This document shows positions 9,159 to 17,650 of a stretch of DNA of 64,000 bases, one piece after another. Numbering within the stretch: the first letter of the stretch is position 1; each line of letters starts with the position of its first letter. This DNA comes from Microbacterium sp. GTDB lineage: Bacteria > Actinomycetota > Actinomycetes > Actinomycetales > Microbacteriaceae. The notes beneath the pieces are model-generated. The model was not told the DNA's origin, did not search any database, and saw only the letters and a list, made by a program, of their open reading frames with translations. Location of the stretch: NCBI GenBank assembly GCA_003248655.1, contig QFPM01000001.1:186001-250000 (forward strand). The letters run 5' to 3'. Position numbers and translations under genes: made by a program.

Positions 9159-9776
9159 ATGGCGGGCCCCCGCGTCGTCGCCGAGCTCGGGCGCCCGGAG
9201 ACTCCCGAAGAGACAGCCGACCGCAAGGCGGCGGCTTCGGCCGCCTACCGGTCGAGCAAGACGTTCCGAAACCTCCTCGTGGCCCTCGTGGTCACGCTCG
9301 CGGTGGTCGCCGCCGTCTACGTGGGGGTCCCGCGCGGCGCGCTCGCCGAGCGCGAGCCGGTCGATGTCGCCGCGTCGGCACAGGCGGCAGAGGCATCCCT
9401 CGGCCACAGCCTCGTCGTCTTCGACGCACCGAGCGACTGGCGCGCGAACTCCGCGCGACTCGAGGGCGAGATGTGGCGGGTCGTCTACGCGCCGCCCACC
9501 GGCTATGTGCGCGTCGCACAACGCGTCGACGCGCCCGAGAACTGGGCGTCGGCCGAGCTCGGCAATGTGACCCCCACGGGAGAGGTCACGATCGACGGCA
9601 TCGTCTGGGACGAGTACACCGCGATCGGCGGCGACGACACCGTCACCTACGCGATCGCGACGGATGCCGGCGGCGACGCGATCCTGATCTACGGCGCAAC
9701 CGACGCCGCAACCGCCGCGATCGCCGCAGAGGGCGTCGCCGACCAGATCCGCGCCCTGCGAAAGGAAAGCCGATGA
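9159..9776 (+). CDS. DUF4245-type membrane-anchored protein
   Basis: A 205-residue protein with a cytoplasmic N-terminus (1-38), one membrane segment (about 39-58, LLVALVVTLAVVAAVYVG) and an extracytoplasmic domain. The domain has the DUF4245 features PSDWRANSARLE and WRVVYAPPTGYVRVAQ. It is typically found beside xseB and carbonic anhydrase or GlpX genes in actinobacteria; its function is unknown. The stop overlaps the next start in ATGA, so it is cotranscribed with the carbonic anhydrase gene. Confidence 0.8.
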   Translation: MAGPRVVAELGRPETPEETADRKAAASAAYRSSKTFRNLLVALVVTLAVVAAVYVGVPRGALAEREPVDVAASAQAAEASLGHSLVVFDAPSDWRANSARLEGEMWRVVYAPPTGYVRVAQRVDAPENWASAELGNVTPTGEVTIDGIVWDEYTAIGGDDTVTYAIATDAGGDAILIYGATDAATAAIAAEGVADQIRALRKESR

Positions 9777-10426
9777 CAACGGATGCCGGCGTGGAGCGCC
9801 CGAGCCCGACGAGTGTCTGGGCTGAGATGAAAGAGGGCAACGCCCGCTTCGTCGCGGGCGAGCCCCGGCATCCGCGACAGGATGTCGAGCGCCGCCACGT
9901 GCTCGCCGCCGCACAGACCCCGCGGGCAGCGCTCTTCGGATGCGCCGACTCGCGCCTCGCCGCCGAGATCATCTTCGACCAGGGTCTCGGTGATCTGTTC
10001 GTCGTGCGCAATGCGGGCCAGGTGGCATCCGATTCGGCGATCGCGAGCCTCGAGTACGCCGTCATCGCCCTCGACGTGTCGCTCATCATCGTGCTCGCGC
10101 ACGACGAGTGCGGTGCGGTGCGCGCCGCGATCGACTCGACCTCGCTCGACGCGCCCGAGCTGCCGCCGCACATCTGGCGACTCATCTCCGAGATCGTGCC
10201 GGCCGCGCGCACGGTGCTGCGGGGCAGCGGAGGCATCGATCCGCGCGAGCTCGACGCGGAAGACGTCGGCATCGCGCACCTGCGCAACACGATCGACGAC
10301 GTGCTGGCGAGCTCGCGCCTGATCAGCGACGCTGTCGCGGCGGGCACGCTCGGCATCGTCGGCGCGAACTACCGGCTGAGCGAAGGCACGGCCATCCCGC
10401 ACGTCACCGTCGGCATCGACGCGTGA
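9773..10426 (+). CDS. beta-class carbonic anhydrase
   Basis: A 217-residue zinc enzyme interconverting carbon dioxide and bicarbonate. Zinc ligands and the catalytic dyad are visible: Cys57, Asp59 and Arg61 in GCADSR, then His110 and Cys113 in AHDECGA. Length and the N-terminal SVWAEMKEGNARFVAGEPRHP are typical. It starts within the previous stop (ATGA) with AAAGGAAA upstream. A second, gamma-type relative is encoded at 43825. Confidence 0.94.
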   Translation: MTTDAGVERPSPTSVWAEMKEGNARFVAGEPRHPRQDVERRHVLAAAQTPRAALFGCADSRLAAEIIFDQGLGDLFVVRNAGQVASDSAIASLEYAVIALDVSLIIVLAHDECGAVRAAIDSTSLDAPELPPHIWRLISEIVPAARTVLRGSGGIDPRELDAEDVGIAHLRNTIDDVLASSRLISDAVAAGTLGIVGANYRLSEGTAIPHVTVGIDA

Positions 10427-10466
10427 GACCCGTCCACCCCATCCCGCACACGAGGAAACAATCGAG

Positions 10467-11861
10467 ATGACCGAGATCGAGTACCGCATCGAGCACGACA
10501 CGATGGGCGAGGTGCGCGTGCCCAAGACCGCGCTGTACGGCGCGCAGACGCAGCGCGCCGTCGAGAACTTCCCGATCTCGGGCTCGGGCCTGGAGTCCGC
10601 CCAGATCGCCGCGCTCGCGCGTATCAAGAAGGCTGCGGCACTCGCGAACAAGCACCTCGGAACGCTCGACGGCGCCATCGCCGATGCGATCGCCGCGGCG
10701 GCCGACGACGTCATCACGGGTCGCTACGACGCGCAGTTCCCCGTCGACACGTACCAGACCGGGTCGGGCACGTCGTCGAACATGAACATGAACGAGGTGC
10801 TCGCGACGCTCGCGACCGAGAAGCTCGGCGCGTCGGTGCACCCGAACGACCACGTCAACGCATCGCAGTCGTCGAACGACGTCTTCCCGACGTCGGTGCA
10901 CATCGCCGTGACGCAGGCGCTGATCGACGACCTCATCCCCGCCCTCGACCACCTCGCCGTCGCCCTCGAGGCGAAGGCGGAGCTGTGGAAGGATGCCGTC
11001 AAGTCCGGCCGCACCCACCTGATGGATGCCACGCCGGTCACCCTCGGCCAGGAGTTCGGCGGCTACGCCCGCCAGATCCGCCTCGGCATCGAGCGGGTAC
11101 AGGCAGTCCTCCCCCGCGTCGGCGAGGTGCCGCTGGGCGGCACGGCGGTCGGCACGGGCATCAACACGCCGCTGGGCTTCCCGCAGAAGGTCATCGAGCT
11201 GCTCGCCGCCGAGACCGAGCTCCCCATCACCGAGGCGAAGGACCACTTCGAGGCGCAAGCGAACCGTGACGGCCTCGTCGAGGCATCCGGCGCCCTGCGC
11301 ACGATCGCGGTCTCGCTCACGAAGATCAACAACGATCTGCGGTGGATGGGGTCGGGCCCCAACACGGGCCTCGGCGAGTTGCACATTCCCGACCTGCAGC
11401 CGGGTTCCTCGATCATGCCCGGCAAGGTCAACCCGGTCGTCCCCGAGGCGACGCTCATGGTGTGCGCGCGCGTGATCGGCAACGACGCGACGGTCGCGTG
11501 GGCGGGCGCGTCGGGCTCGTTCGAGCTCAACGTGGCGATCCCGGTGATGGGAACGGCCCTTCTCGAGTCGATCCGTCTGCTGTCGAACGCCATGCGCGTT
11601 CTCGCCGACAAGACGATCGACGGCCTCGAGGCCAACCTCGAGCGCGCCGCCGCGTTCGCGGGCATGTCACCGTCGATCGTGACGCCGCTGAACAAGCTCA
11701 TCGGCTACGAAGCGGCGGCGAAGATCGCCAAGCATGCGGTCGCGAAGGGCATCACGGTACGCGAAGCGGTCATCGACCTGGGCTATGTCGAACGGGGCGA
11801 GCTGACCGAGGCGCAACTCGACGAGAAGCTGAATCTCCTCTCAATGACCCACCCTGGTTGA
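10467..11861 (+). CDS. fumC: class II fumarate hydratase
   Basis: A 464-residue TCA-cycle enzyme hydrating fumarate to malate. Class II signatures: TGSGTSSNMNMNEVLA, SGRTHLMDATPVTLGQE and the fumarase/aspartase signature GSSIMPGKVNP near 313-323. ATG 10467 has GAGGAAA upstream. Translation ends at a TGA inside TGATAAT, which also supplies the -10 box of the following sensor kinase. Confidence 0.97.
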   Translation: MTEIEYRIEHDTMGEVRVPKTALYGAQTQRAVENFPISGSGLESAQIAALARIKKAAALANKHLGTLDGAIADAIAAAADDVITGRYDAQFPVDTYQTGSGTSSNMNMNEVLATLATEKLGASVHPNDHVNASQSSNDVFPTSVHIAVTQALIDDLIPALDHLAVALEAKAELWKDAVKSGRTHLMDATPVTLGQEFGGYARQIRLGIERVQAVLPRVGEVPLGGTAVGTGINTPLGFPQKVIELLAAETELPITEAKDHFEAQANRDGLVEASGALRTIAVSLTKINNDLRWMGSGPNTGLGELHIPDLQPGSSIMPGKVNPVVPEATLMVCARVIGNDATVAWAGASGSFELNVAIPVMGTALLESIRLLSNAMRVLADKTIDGLEANLERAAAFAGMSPSIVTPLNKLIGYEAAAKIAKHAVAKGITVREAVIDLGYVERGELTEAQLDEKLNLLSMTHPG

Positions 11862-11865
11862 TAAT
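11860..11865 (+). promoter_or_regulatory. -10 box (GATAAT) of the sensor kinase gene
   Basis: GATAAT lies 6 bases before GTG 11872 and overlaps the fumC stop codon; TG precedes it in part. It points to a leaderless kinase message. Confidence 0.5.
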
Positions 11866-11871
11866 CAGAGA

Positions 11872-12864
11872 GTGAACCGATCCGTGGGAGTCGCTCGCGC
11901 ATTGCCTCAGCGCCGTGCCCGCACCCTGGCACTGCTGCTCGCGATCGTCGCCGCGGGGTTCGCGGCGACCGCTCTGGCGATGCTGACCGCGCTCGTCGCC
12001 ACGAGCGCCGAGGTGTCGTGGCCGGCCGTCATCATGTTCGCGCTCGGCGCCCTGATCACGCTGTTCGTCACGACGGTCGTCGGCTGGACGCTCCTTGCCG
12101 CAGACCCGCCAGCGGCGACGAACGCGACCGACGGAGCCGAGTCGTCGTTCGAGACGCAGCGGCGCCTGCTCGACGACGTGCGGCACGAGCTGAAGACCCC
12201 CATCACGATCGTCCGCGGCCATCTCGAGCTGATGGACACCAACGACCCCGCAGATGCCGAGTCGATCCGTCAGCTGGGGATCGCTGAGCTCGACCGCATG
12301 ACCCGCCTGATCGGCGACATCGACTTGCTCGCCGCGGTCGAGGCCGACAACTTCTCGATCGGCGATGTCGAGCTCTCCTCGCTCACGCAACGGCTGTACG
12401 AGATGGTCGGCGTCATCCCCGGTCACACCTGGAGCGTCGAGCAGTTCGCCGAAGGCACCATCCGGGGCGACCGCGACCGTCTGTTGCAGGCGTGGTTGCA
12501 GCTGGCCGAGAACGCCTCGAAGTACACGCCCGAGGGCAGCCCGATCGAGATCGGCAGCGCGATTCACCCGTCGGGAGCGCAGTTGTGGGTGCGCGATCAC
12601 GGCCCCGGCATCCCTGCGGCGATGCGGCACCGCGTCTTCCGCAGGTTCGATCGCGGCGTCGGCAAGCGCACTGTCGGAGGGTCGGGCCTGGGCCTTGCCA
12701 TCGTCGACGCGATCGCCAAGGCACACGGCGGGCACTGCACTGTCGCAGACACACCCGGCGGCGGCGCTACGCTGACGCTAGAGATTCCCATTGGAACGCG
12801 CGCCTCGCTCCCGACGCCCGTGCGCGCAGGGGATGTCGTGCTGCAGCGAGAGGCCTCTGGATGA
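11872..12864 (+). CDS. two-component sensor histidine kinase, short-loop type
   Basis: A 330-residue kinase. Two membrane segments (about 19-43 and 50-74) are joined by a very short outside loop, so there is no sizeable extracellular sensor domain and sensing is likely within the membrane. The DHp helix carries VRHELKTP (His105). The ATPase domain shows the N box ENASKYTPEG, DHGPGIP, and GGSGLGLAIV. It overlaps the regulator gene below by ATGA. The signal is unknown. Confidence 0.92.
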   Translation: MNRSVGVARALPQRRARTLALLLAIVAAGFAATALAMLTALVATSAEVSWPAVIMFALGALITLFVTTVVGWTLLAADPPAATNATDGAESSFETQRRLLDDVRHELKTPITIVRGHLELMDTNDPADAESIRQLGIAELDRMTRLIGDIDLLAAVEADNFSIGDVELSSLTQRLYEMVGVIPGHTWSVEQFAEGTIRGDRDRLLQAWLQLAENASKYTPEGSPIEIGSAIHPSGAQLWVRDHGPGIPAAMRHRVFRRFDRGVGKRTVGGSGLGLAIVDAIAKAHGGHCTVADTPGGGATLTLEIPIGTRASLPTPVRAGDVVLQREASG

Positions 12865-13517
12865 CCCGCATTCTTGTCGTCGACGACGAACCGCACATTG
12901 TCGCGCTCGTGACGCGCGCCCTGCACACCGACGGCCACGAGACCGTCGTCGCCGAAGACGGTCAGGAGGCGCTCGATCGCGGCCAGGAGGGCGATATCGA
13001 CCTCATCATCCTCGACGTCGGGCTGCCCTCGATGGACGGCTTCGAGGTGCTGCGAGCGCTGCGGGCCGCCGGCGAGCGGATGCCGGTCATCATGCTCACG
13101 GCACGAAGCGCGACGAGCGATGCCGTCGACGGGTTGGATGCCGGGGCGAGCGACTACGTGCCCAAGCCGTTCTCGGTCGCCGAGCTCATGGCGCGCGTGC
13201 GATCGCGCCTGCGAGAGCGCACGGGAGCGATCGACATGGTGCTCACGCAGGGTGACGTCAGCCTCGACATCCTCGCGCGGCGCACGACCGTCGCGGGGCG
13301 CGAGATCGACCTCTCCGCGCGCGAGTTCGCGCTCGCAGAGCAGTTTCTGCGCCACCCCGGCACCGTGCTCACCCGCGAGATCCTGCTGAGCCGCATCTGG
13401 GGCATGGACTTCGACCCGGGGTCGAACGTCGTCGACGTGTACGTCCGGTATCTGCGTTCGAAGCTCGGCGCCGAGCACATCGTGACGGTGCGCGGCGAGG
13501 GCTACCGCTGGGAGTAG
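12861..13517 (+). CDS. OmpR-family response regulator
   Basis: A 218-residue regulator. The receiver domain has the acidic pair in VVDDEP, phosphorylation Asp52 in LIILDVGLPSMDG, and the conserved Lys in YVPKPFS. The C-terminal winged helix (about 125-218) has the expected DVYVRYLRSKL and VRGEGYRW. It starts inside the kinase stop and is its cognate partner. Target genes cannot be told from the window. Confidence 0.94.
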   Translation: MTRILVVDDEPHIVALVTRALHTDGHETVVAEDGQEALDRGQEGDIDLIILDVGLPSMDGFEVLRALRAAGERMPVIMLTARSATSDAVDGLDAGASDYVPKPFSVAELMARVRSRLRERTGAIDMVLTQGDVSLDILARRTTVAGREIDLSAREFALAEQFLRHPGTVLTREILLSRIWGMDFDPGSNVVDVYVRYLRSKLGAEHIVTVRGEGYRWE

Positions 13518-13521
13518 CCCA

Positions 13522-13613
13522 CTTCGCTCCCCCCGGTCATGGAGCGAGGGAGCAACTCGAACGCTTCGCTCCCCCGGTCGTTGAGCGAGGGAGCGAAGCG
13601 AGCGAGTCGAAAC
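13522..13613. repeat. dispersed GGTCGTTGAGCGAGG palindrome, two copies
   Basis: Two units (13522-13563 and 13564-13613) between the convergent response regulator and PIN-PhoH genes. They contain CTTCGCTCCCCCGGTCGTTG and its self-complementary GAGCGAGGGAGCGAAG. Reverse copies of the family occur at 29344-29378 and 52678-52732, all at gene ends, where they could stop transcription. Confidence 0.85.
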
Positions 13614-13617
13614 GCCC

Positions 13618-14970
13618 TCAGCTGAGTTCGCCGGCCTCCAGCAGGTCGGTGACGAGCGCGGCGATCGCCGAGCGCTCCGACCGAGTCAGCGTCACGTGCC
13701 CGAACAGGCTGTGCCCCTTCAGCGTCTCGATGACCGACGCGACGCCGTCGTGGCGTCCGACACGCAGGTTGTCGCGCTGGCCGACATCGTGCGTGAGGAC
13801 CACGCGCGAGTTCTGCCCCATGCGGCTGAGTACCGTCAGCAGCACGTTGCGCTCGAGTGACTGCGCCTCATCCACGATCACAAACGCGTCGTGCAGCGAG
13901 CGGCCGCGGATGTGCGTGAGCGGCATGACTTCGAGGAGGCCCCGGGCCACGACCTCGTCGAGGACGTTCCCCGAGACGACCGAGCCGAGCGTGTCGAACA
14001 CCGCCTGACCCCACGGGTTCATCTTCTCGGCCTGGTCGCCCGGCAGGTAGCCGAGCTCCTGGCCACCGACGGCGAACAGCGGGCGGAAGACGATGATCTT
14101 CTTCTGCTGCTGGCGCTCGAGCACAGCTTCGAGCCCGGCGCACAGCGCGAGCGCGGACTTGCCGGTGCCGGCGCGGCCGCCGAGCGAGACGATCCCGACC
14201 TCGGGGTCGAGCAGCAGGTCGATCGCGATCCGTTGCTCGGCAGAGCGGCCGTGCAGGCCGAAGACCTCACGGTCGCCGCGCACGAGCCGGTATCCGCCGT
14301 CGCCGGTCACGCGCCCGAGGGCGGAGCCGCGTTCAGAGTGGATGACGAGGCCCGTGTTCACCGGGAGTCCCCGCACGGGGTCGCTCGTCGCAACCTCCGT
14401 CTCGTACAGATCGCTGATGTCATCGCCCGAAACGTTGAGGTCGGCGATGCCCGTCCAGCCGCTGTCGACCGCCTGCTCGGCAAGGTACTCCTCTGCCGTG
14501 ATGCCGAGGGATGCCGCCTTCACACGCATCGGGAGGTCCTTCGAGACGACCGCGACCTCCTGCCCCTCCTGCGCGAGATGCATCGCGACCGCGAGGATGC
14601 GACTGTCGTTGTCGCCGAGCCGCATGCCGGCGGGCAGTACCGAGGCATCGGTGTTGGTGAGCTCGACGCGGAGTGTCCCACCCTGTCCGACCGGAACAGG
14701 GAAGTCGAGGCGTCCGTGCTCCACGCGCAGCTCATCGAGGTGACGCAGTGCCTGGCGGGCGAAGTACCCGAGCTCGGGATCGTGCCTCTTCGCCTCGAGT
14801 TCGGTGATCACCACCACCGGGACGACGACAGAGTGTTCGGCGAAGCGGAAGAACGCCCGCGGATCGCTCAACAGGACCGACGTGTCGAGGACGTAGGTGC
14901 AGAGGTCTTGATCGGCCTCCACCTCAGCGTCGTAGTCGAGGTGCTGCTGCTCTGGAACTCGTGTGGTCAC
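13618..14970 (-). CDS. PIN-PhoH fusion protein (PhoH2-type RNA helicase/RNase)
   Basis: A 450-residue protein starting at GTG 14970. The N-terminal PIN nuclease domain begins with YVLDTSVLLSDP (Asp29) and continues with acidic residues in VVITELEAKRHD and LGDNDSRILAVA. The C-terminal PhoH ATPase has Walker A GGRAGTGKSALA near 262-273 and Walker B VIVDEAQSLERN near 365. PhoH2 proteins of mycobacteria unwind and cut RNA, and the same role is inferred here. No antitoxin gene is seen overlapping its 5' end; the 164-base upstream gap holds nothing else obvious. Confidence 0.92.
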   Translation of the reverse strand: MTTRVPEQQHLDYDAEVEADQDLCTYVLDTSVLLSDPRAFFRFAEHSVVVPVVVITELEAKRHDPELGYFARQALRHLDELRVEHGRLDFPVPVGQGGTLRVELTNTDASVLPAGMRLGDNDSRILAVAMHLAQEGQEVAVVSKDLPMRVKAASLGITAEEYLAEQAVDSGWTGIADLNVSGDDISDLYETEVATSDPVRGLPVNTGLVIHSERGSALGRVTGDGGYRLVRGDREVFGLHGRSAEQRIAIDLLLDPEVGIVSLGGRAGTGKSALALCAGLEAVLERQQQKKIIVFRPLFAVGGQELGYLPGDQAEKMNPWGQAVFDTLGSVVSGNVLDEVVARGLLEVMPLTHIRGRSLHDAFVIVDEAQSLERNVLLTVLSRMGQNSRVVLTHDVGQRDNLRVGRHDGVASVIETLKGHSLFGHVTLTRSERSAIAALVTDLLEAGELS

Positions 14971-15134
14971 GACCCACTCCCCGCCCCGGGCTCTGGCCCG
15001 GCAGTCTCGAGTCGACCGTGGTCACGAGTCGTGATGTGGCCGACTCGACCGGGCGCCTTGCCCGATGTGATGACCGTACGTCGGCGGCGGACACCCTGGC
15101 ATCCGCGACACGCCGCGCTCAGATTGCCGGGACG

Positions 15135-16403
15135 TTAATTCTGGTCGGCGCTGCCGTCTGGCTCGTCGGGCTCGTCCACCACCGCAAGCACGACTTCGCC
15201 GGTGCTGTCGCTCTCGTCGAGCACCTCGATCGTGATGATGTCGGCGGCGCTGGTGTCGGTACCGAGCTCGTCGCGCGCGAAGTCGACCGCGACAACGCGT
15301 AGCGCTGCGGCATCCGCAAGCGCGTCGCCCAGCAGCATCAGGCTGTCGGCGCCCGTTCCGACATGCGCCGACACGCGGATGCTCGCGCCACGAGCTGTGA
15401 CGGTCACCCCGTGATTGGCGAGCGCCGCGGCGATCGCGGGGGCATCCTGCGGTGCCGGCTCGAGCGCGACGATACCCGCGTGCGCATCGCGCGGAGTCAG
15501 GACGGGCACGCCGTAGCGGTCGGCGAGGTCGAACACGGCGCGCGCACGCTCGCGGACGGCATCCGCGATCGCGGGGATGCCGGCGTCGTCGAACTCGTGC
15601 AGCGCCGTCGCGAGTCTCGAGGCGGCCAGCGGGTCGGACGGGGCGATCGAGTACGCCGCGGCGCCCTCGCGAACCCCGGGCACGCCGAGCACCGTGGCAT
15701 CGCCCGCCATCCCCGAGACGCCGGAGAGCACCGGGGCGATGCGGAATCTCGCCTCGGGTGAGAAGCGCGCGAACCCGGTGCCGCGCCCCGCGCGAAGCCA
15801 CTTGTACCCGTTGCCGACGACGACATCCGCCGCTCGCCAGTCGACGTCGACCACGCCGAACGCCTGCACCGCGTCGACGATCAGCAGCCGGCCGCCGATC
15901 GCCTCGCGGATTGCCGCGAGGTCGGCGAGGGCGCCGGTCCGGAAGTCGACGAGACTCAGCGCCACGGCGGACACGTCGTCGGTGAGCGCGTCGACCACGG
16001 CATCCACCGTCACGATTCCGCCGGGCGGGTCGATCTCGCGGACCGTCAGCACGCCGCGGGCGGCAGCGGCGCGGTGCGCGGTAACCCGCACCGACGGAAA
16101 GTCCTGCGCGGGAACGATGACCGTTCCCTCGAGCCCGAACATCGCGTGCGCGAGGCCGTAGGTCGCTGACGGCTGCAGCACCACTTCATCGGACGATGCG
16201 TCGAGCAGCCGCGCGACGAGCTCGCGCGCTTCCGCTCCGCGTGCGGCGACGTGGTCGATCCCGGTGCGCCGTCCGCTGCCGAGGAGCTCGGCATCCGCGC
16301 TCATCTCCGCGCGCACCGACGGCGACAGCGGACCGAAACGCGCCCAGTCGAGATACCCCGCCGCGGCGTCGAACGACTCGATCAGCGGTTCCAGGTCACT
16401 CAC
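15135..16403 (-). CDS. class V PLP-dependent aminotransferase with acidic C-terminal extension
   Basis: A 422-residue protein starting at GTG 16403, with CAGAAT 6 bases upstream. The fold-type I PLP core includes FGPLSPSVRAEM, SATYGLAHAMFG, DAVQAFGVVDVDW and the PLP-lysine motif VVGNGYKWLRAGRG near residue 200. It resembles cysteine desulfurase or isopenicillin epimerase-like enzymes, but no reactive desulfurase Cys loop is apparent. The core seems to end near 370; the last 50 residues (ADIITIEVLDES and DEPDEPDG) are acidic and not part of the usual enzyme. The substrate is unknown. Confidence 0.8.
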   Translation of the reverse strand: MSDLEPLIESFDAAAGYLDWARFGPLSPSVRAEMSADAELLGSGRRTGIDHVAARGAEARELVARLLDASSDEVVLQPSATYGLAHAMFGLEGTVIVPAQDFPSVRVTAHRAAAARGVLTVREIDPPGGIVTVDAVVDALTDDVSAVALSLVDFRTGALADLAAIREAIGGRLLIVDAVQAFGVVDVDWRAADVVVGNGYKWLRAGRGTGFARFSPEARFRIAPVLSGVSGMAGDATVLGVPGVREGAAAYSIAPSDPLAASRLATALHEFDDAGIPAIADAVRERARAVFDLADRYGVPVLTPRDAHAGIVALEPAPQDAPAIAAALANHGVTVTARGASIRVSAHVGTGADSLMLLGDALADAAALRVVAVDFARDELGTDTSAADIITIEVLDESDSTGEVVLAVVDEPDEPDGSADQN

Positions 16404-16496
16404 CGTGCCATTCTGGCACGGCAGTCGGGATCAGCGAGGTCGTCCGCTGATGCGCGAGCGTGGGCCACGGATCCGCGCGAGAGACCATGGACGCGC

Positions 16497-17282
16497 TCAG
16501 CCGCCGTACCGGCGGTCGCGGCTCGCATAGTCGCGGATCGCGCGCAGGAAGTCGACTTCGCGCAGATCAGGCCCGAGCGCCTCGACGAAGTAGAACTCCG
16601 AGTGCGCCGACTGCCACAGCAGGAAGTCGCTCAGCCGTTGCTCTCCCGAGGTGCGGATCACAAGGTCGGGATCGGCCTGCCCGCCCGTGTAGAGGTGCTC
16701 GCCGATCTGCTCGGGCGTGAGGCTCGCGGCCAGTTCCTCGAGTGAGCCGCCGCGCTCCTGGTGGGTCGCGATGATGCTGCGCACGGCATCCACGATCTCG
16801 CCTCGACCTCCGTAGCCGACAGCGAGGTTGACGTGGAGGCCGGTGTTTCCCGCCGTCCGGTCCTCGGCGGTCTTCAGCACACGGGCGAGGTCGGCGGGGA
16901 GCTCTTCGGATCGGCCGACGTGCTTGACGCGCCATCCCGGCTCCTGCGAGAGCTCGTCGGCGAGCTCGGCGATGATCTCGATGAGATCGGCGAGTTCGCG
17001 CGAGTCGCGCTTTCGCAGGTTGTCATTCGAGAGCAGATAGAGCGACACCACGCGGATGCCGAGGTCATCGCACCAGCGCAGAAACTCGTGCATCTTCGCG
17101 GCCCCGGCGCGGTGGCCGTCGGCTGCGGTGAGGTAGCCCGCCTGCCGCGCCCAGCGGCGGTTGCCGTCGATCATCATCGCGACGTGGTGCGGCACCGTCT
17201 CGGGCGTCAGGCGTCGGCGCAGGCGCGAACTGTACAGGCGGTAGAGGAACCCCTTGCCTTCGCCGGATGCCGTCGCGGTCAC
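16497..17282 (-). CDS. uppS: isoprenyl transferase (cis-prenyl diphosphate synthase)
   Basis: A 261-residue cis-prenyltransferase. Motifs in order: AMMIDGNRRWAR (Asp39 binds magnesium), the helix with SLYLLSNDNLRKR, NLAVGYGGRGEIVDA, and RTSGEQRLSDFLLWQSAHSE. It condenses IPP onto an allylic diphosphate to build polyprenyl carriers for cell-wall synthesis. Actinobacteria often carry a short-chain (Z-farnesyl) and a long-chain paralogue, and the product length cannot be fixed here, so the symbol is the generic one. GTG 17282 has TAGCGT 6 bases upstream. Confidence 0.92.
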   Translation of the reverse strand: MTATASGEGKGFLYRLYSSRLRRRLTPETVPHHVAMMIDGNRRWARQAGYLTAADGHRAGAAKMHEFLRWCDDLGIRVVSLYLLSNDNLRKRDSRELADLIEIIAELADELSQEPGWRVKHVGRSEELPADLARVLKTAEDRTAGNTGLHVNLAVGYGGRGEIVDAVRSIIATHQERGGSLEELAASLTPEQIGEHLYTGGQADPDLVIRTSGEQRLSDFLLWQSAHSEFYFVEALGPDLREVDFLRAIRDYASRDRRYGG

Positions 17283-17288
17283 TCCCTT

Positions 17289-17294
17289 ACGCTA
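17289..17294 (-). promoter_or_regulatory. -10 box (TAGCGT) of the prenyl transferase gene
   Basis: TAGCGT on the minus strand, 6 bases before GTG 17282; placed for a leaderless message. Confidence 0.5.
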
Positions 17295-17365
17295 TCGCGC
17301 CCCGCCATCGCACCCCCGTGCGCCCCGCCCGCGCACCCCCGCCCGTCCCGCCCGCCCGCCCACGC

Positions 17366-17556
17366 CGCGAAACCGCAGCTCTGCACGCTTTTGGGGCCGA
17401 GAACCGTACACAAGCGCAGTTTCGCGGTCGTGTGGTGGCGCGGCCGGTGGCACCCGCCGGTCGGCGCGCAGACGCTAGCCCCTCGCCCCCCAACCCGCGA
17501 AACTGCAGCTCTGCACGCTTTTGGGGCCGAAAACCGTACACAAGCGCGGTTTCGCG
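17366..17556. repeat. 61-bp palindromic element, two direct copies
   Basis: Copies at 17366-17426 and 17496-17556, 130 bases apart. Each opens with CGCGAAACYGC and closes with its complement GCRGTTTCGCG; the interior AGCTCTGCACGCTTTTGGGG and CCGTACACAAGCGC is nearly identical between them. They fill most of the 368-base gap between two divergent genes; no gene is seen in the rest of the gap. Confidence 0.88.
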
Positions 17557-17637
17557 GTGCGTGGTGGCGCGGCGAGCGCGAGCGGCGGAAAGCGCGGGCG
17601 GGCGGGGTGTATGTGCGCGGCGGTATGTGCGGGCGCG

Positions 17638-17643
17638 TACGCT
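17638..17643 (+). promoter_or_regulatory. -10 box (TACGCT) of the hemolysin III-like gene
   Basis: TACGCT ends 7 bases before GTG 17651. The spacer CGGAGGC is also ribosome-site-like, so leadered and leaderless forms are both possible. Confidence 0.45.
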
Positions 17644-17650
17644 CGGAGGC

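Noticed and set aside
13618..14970. PhoH2 paired with an antitoxin (PhoAT module)
   Set aside because: No short gene overlaps the 5' end of the PIN-PhoH gene; the next upstream gene is an aminotransferase 164 bases away.
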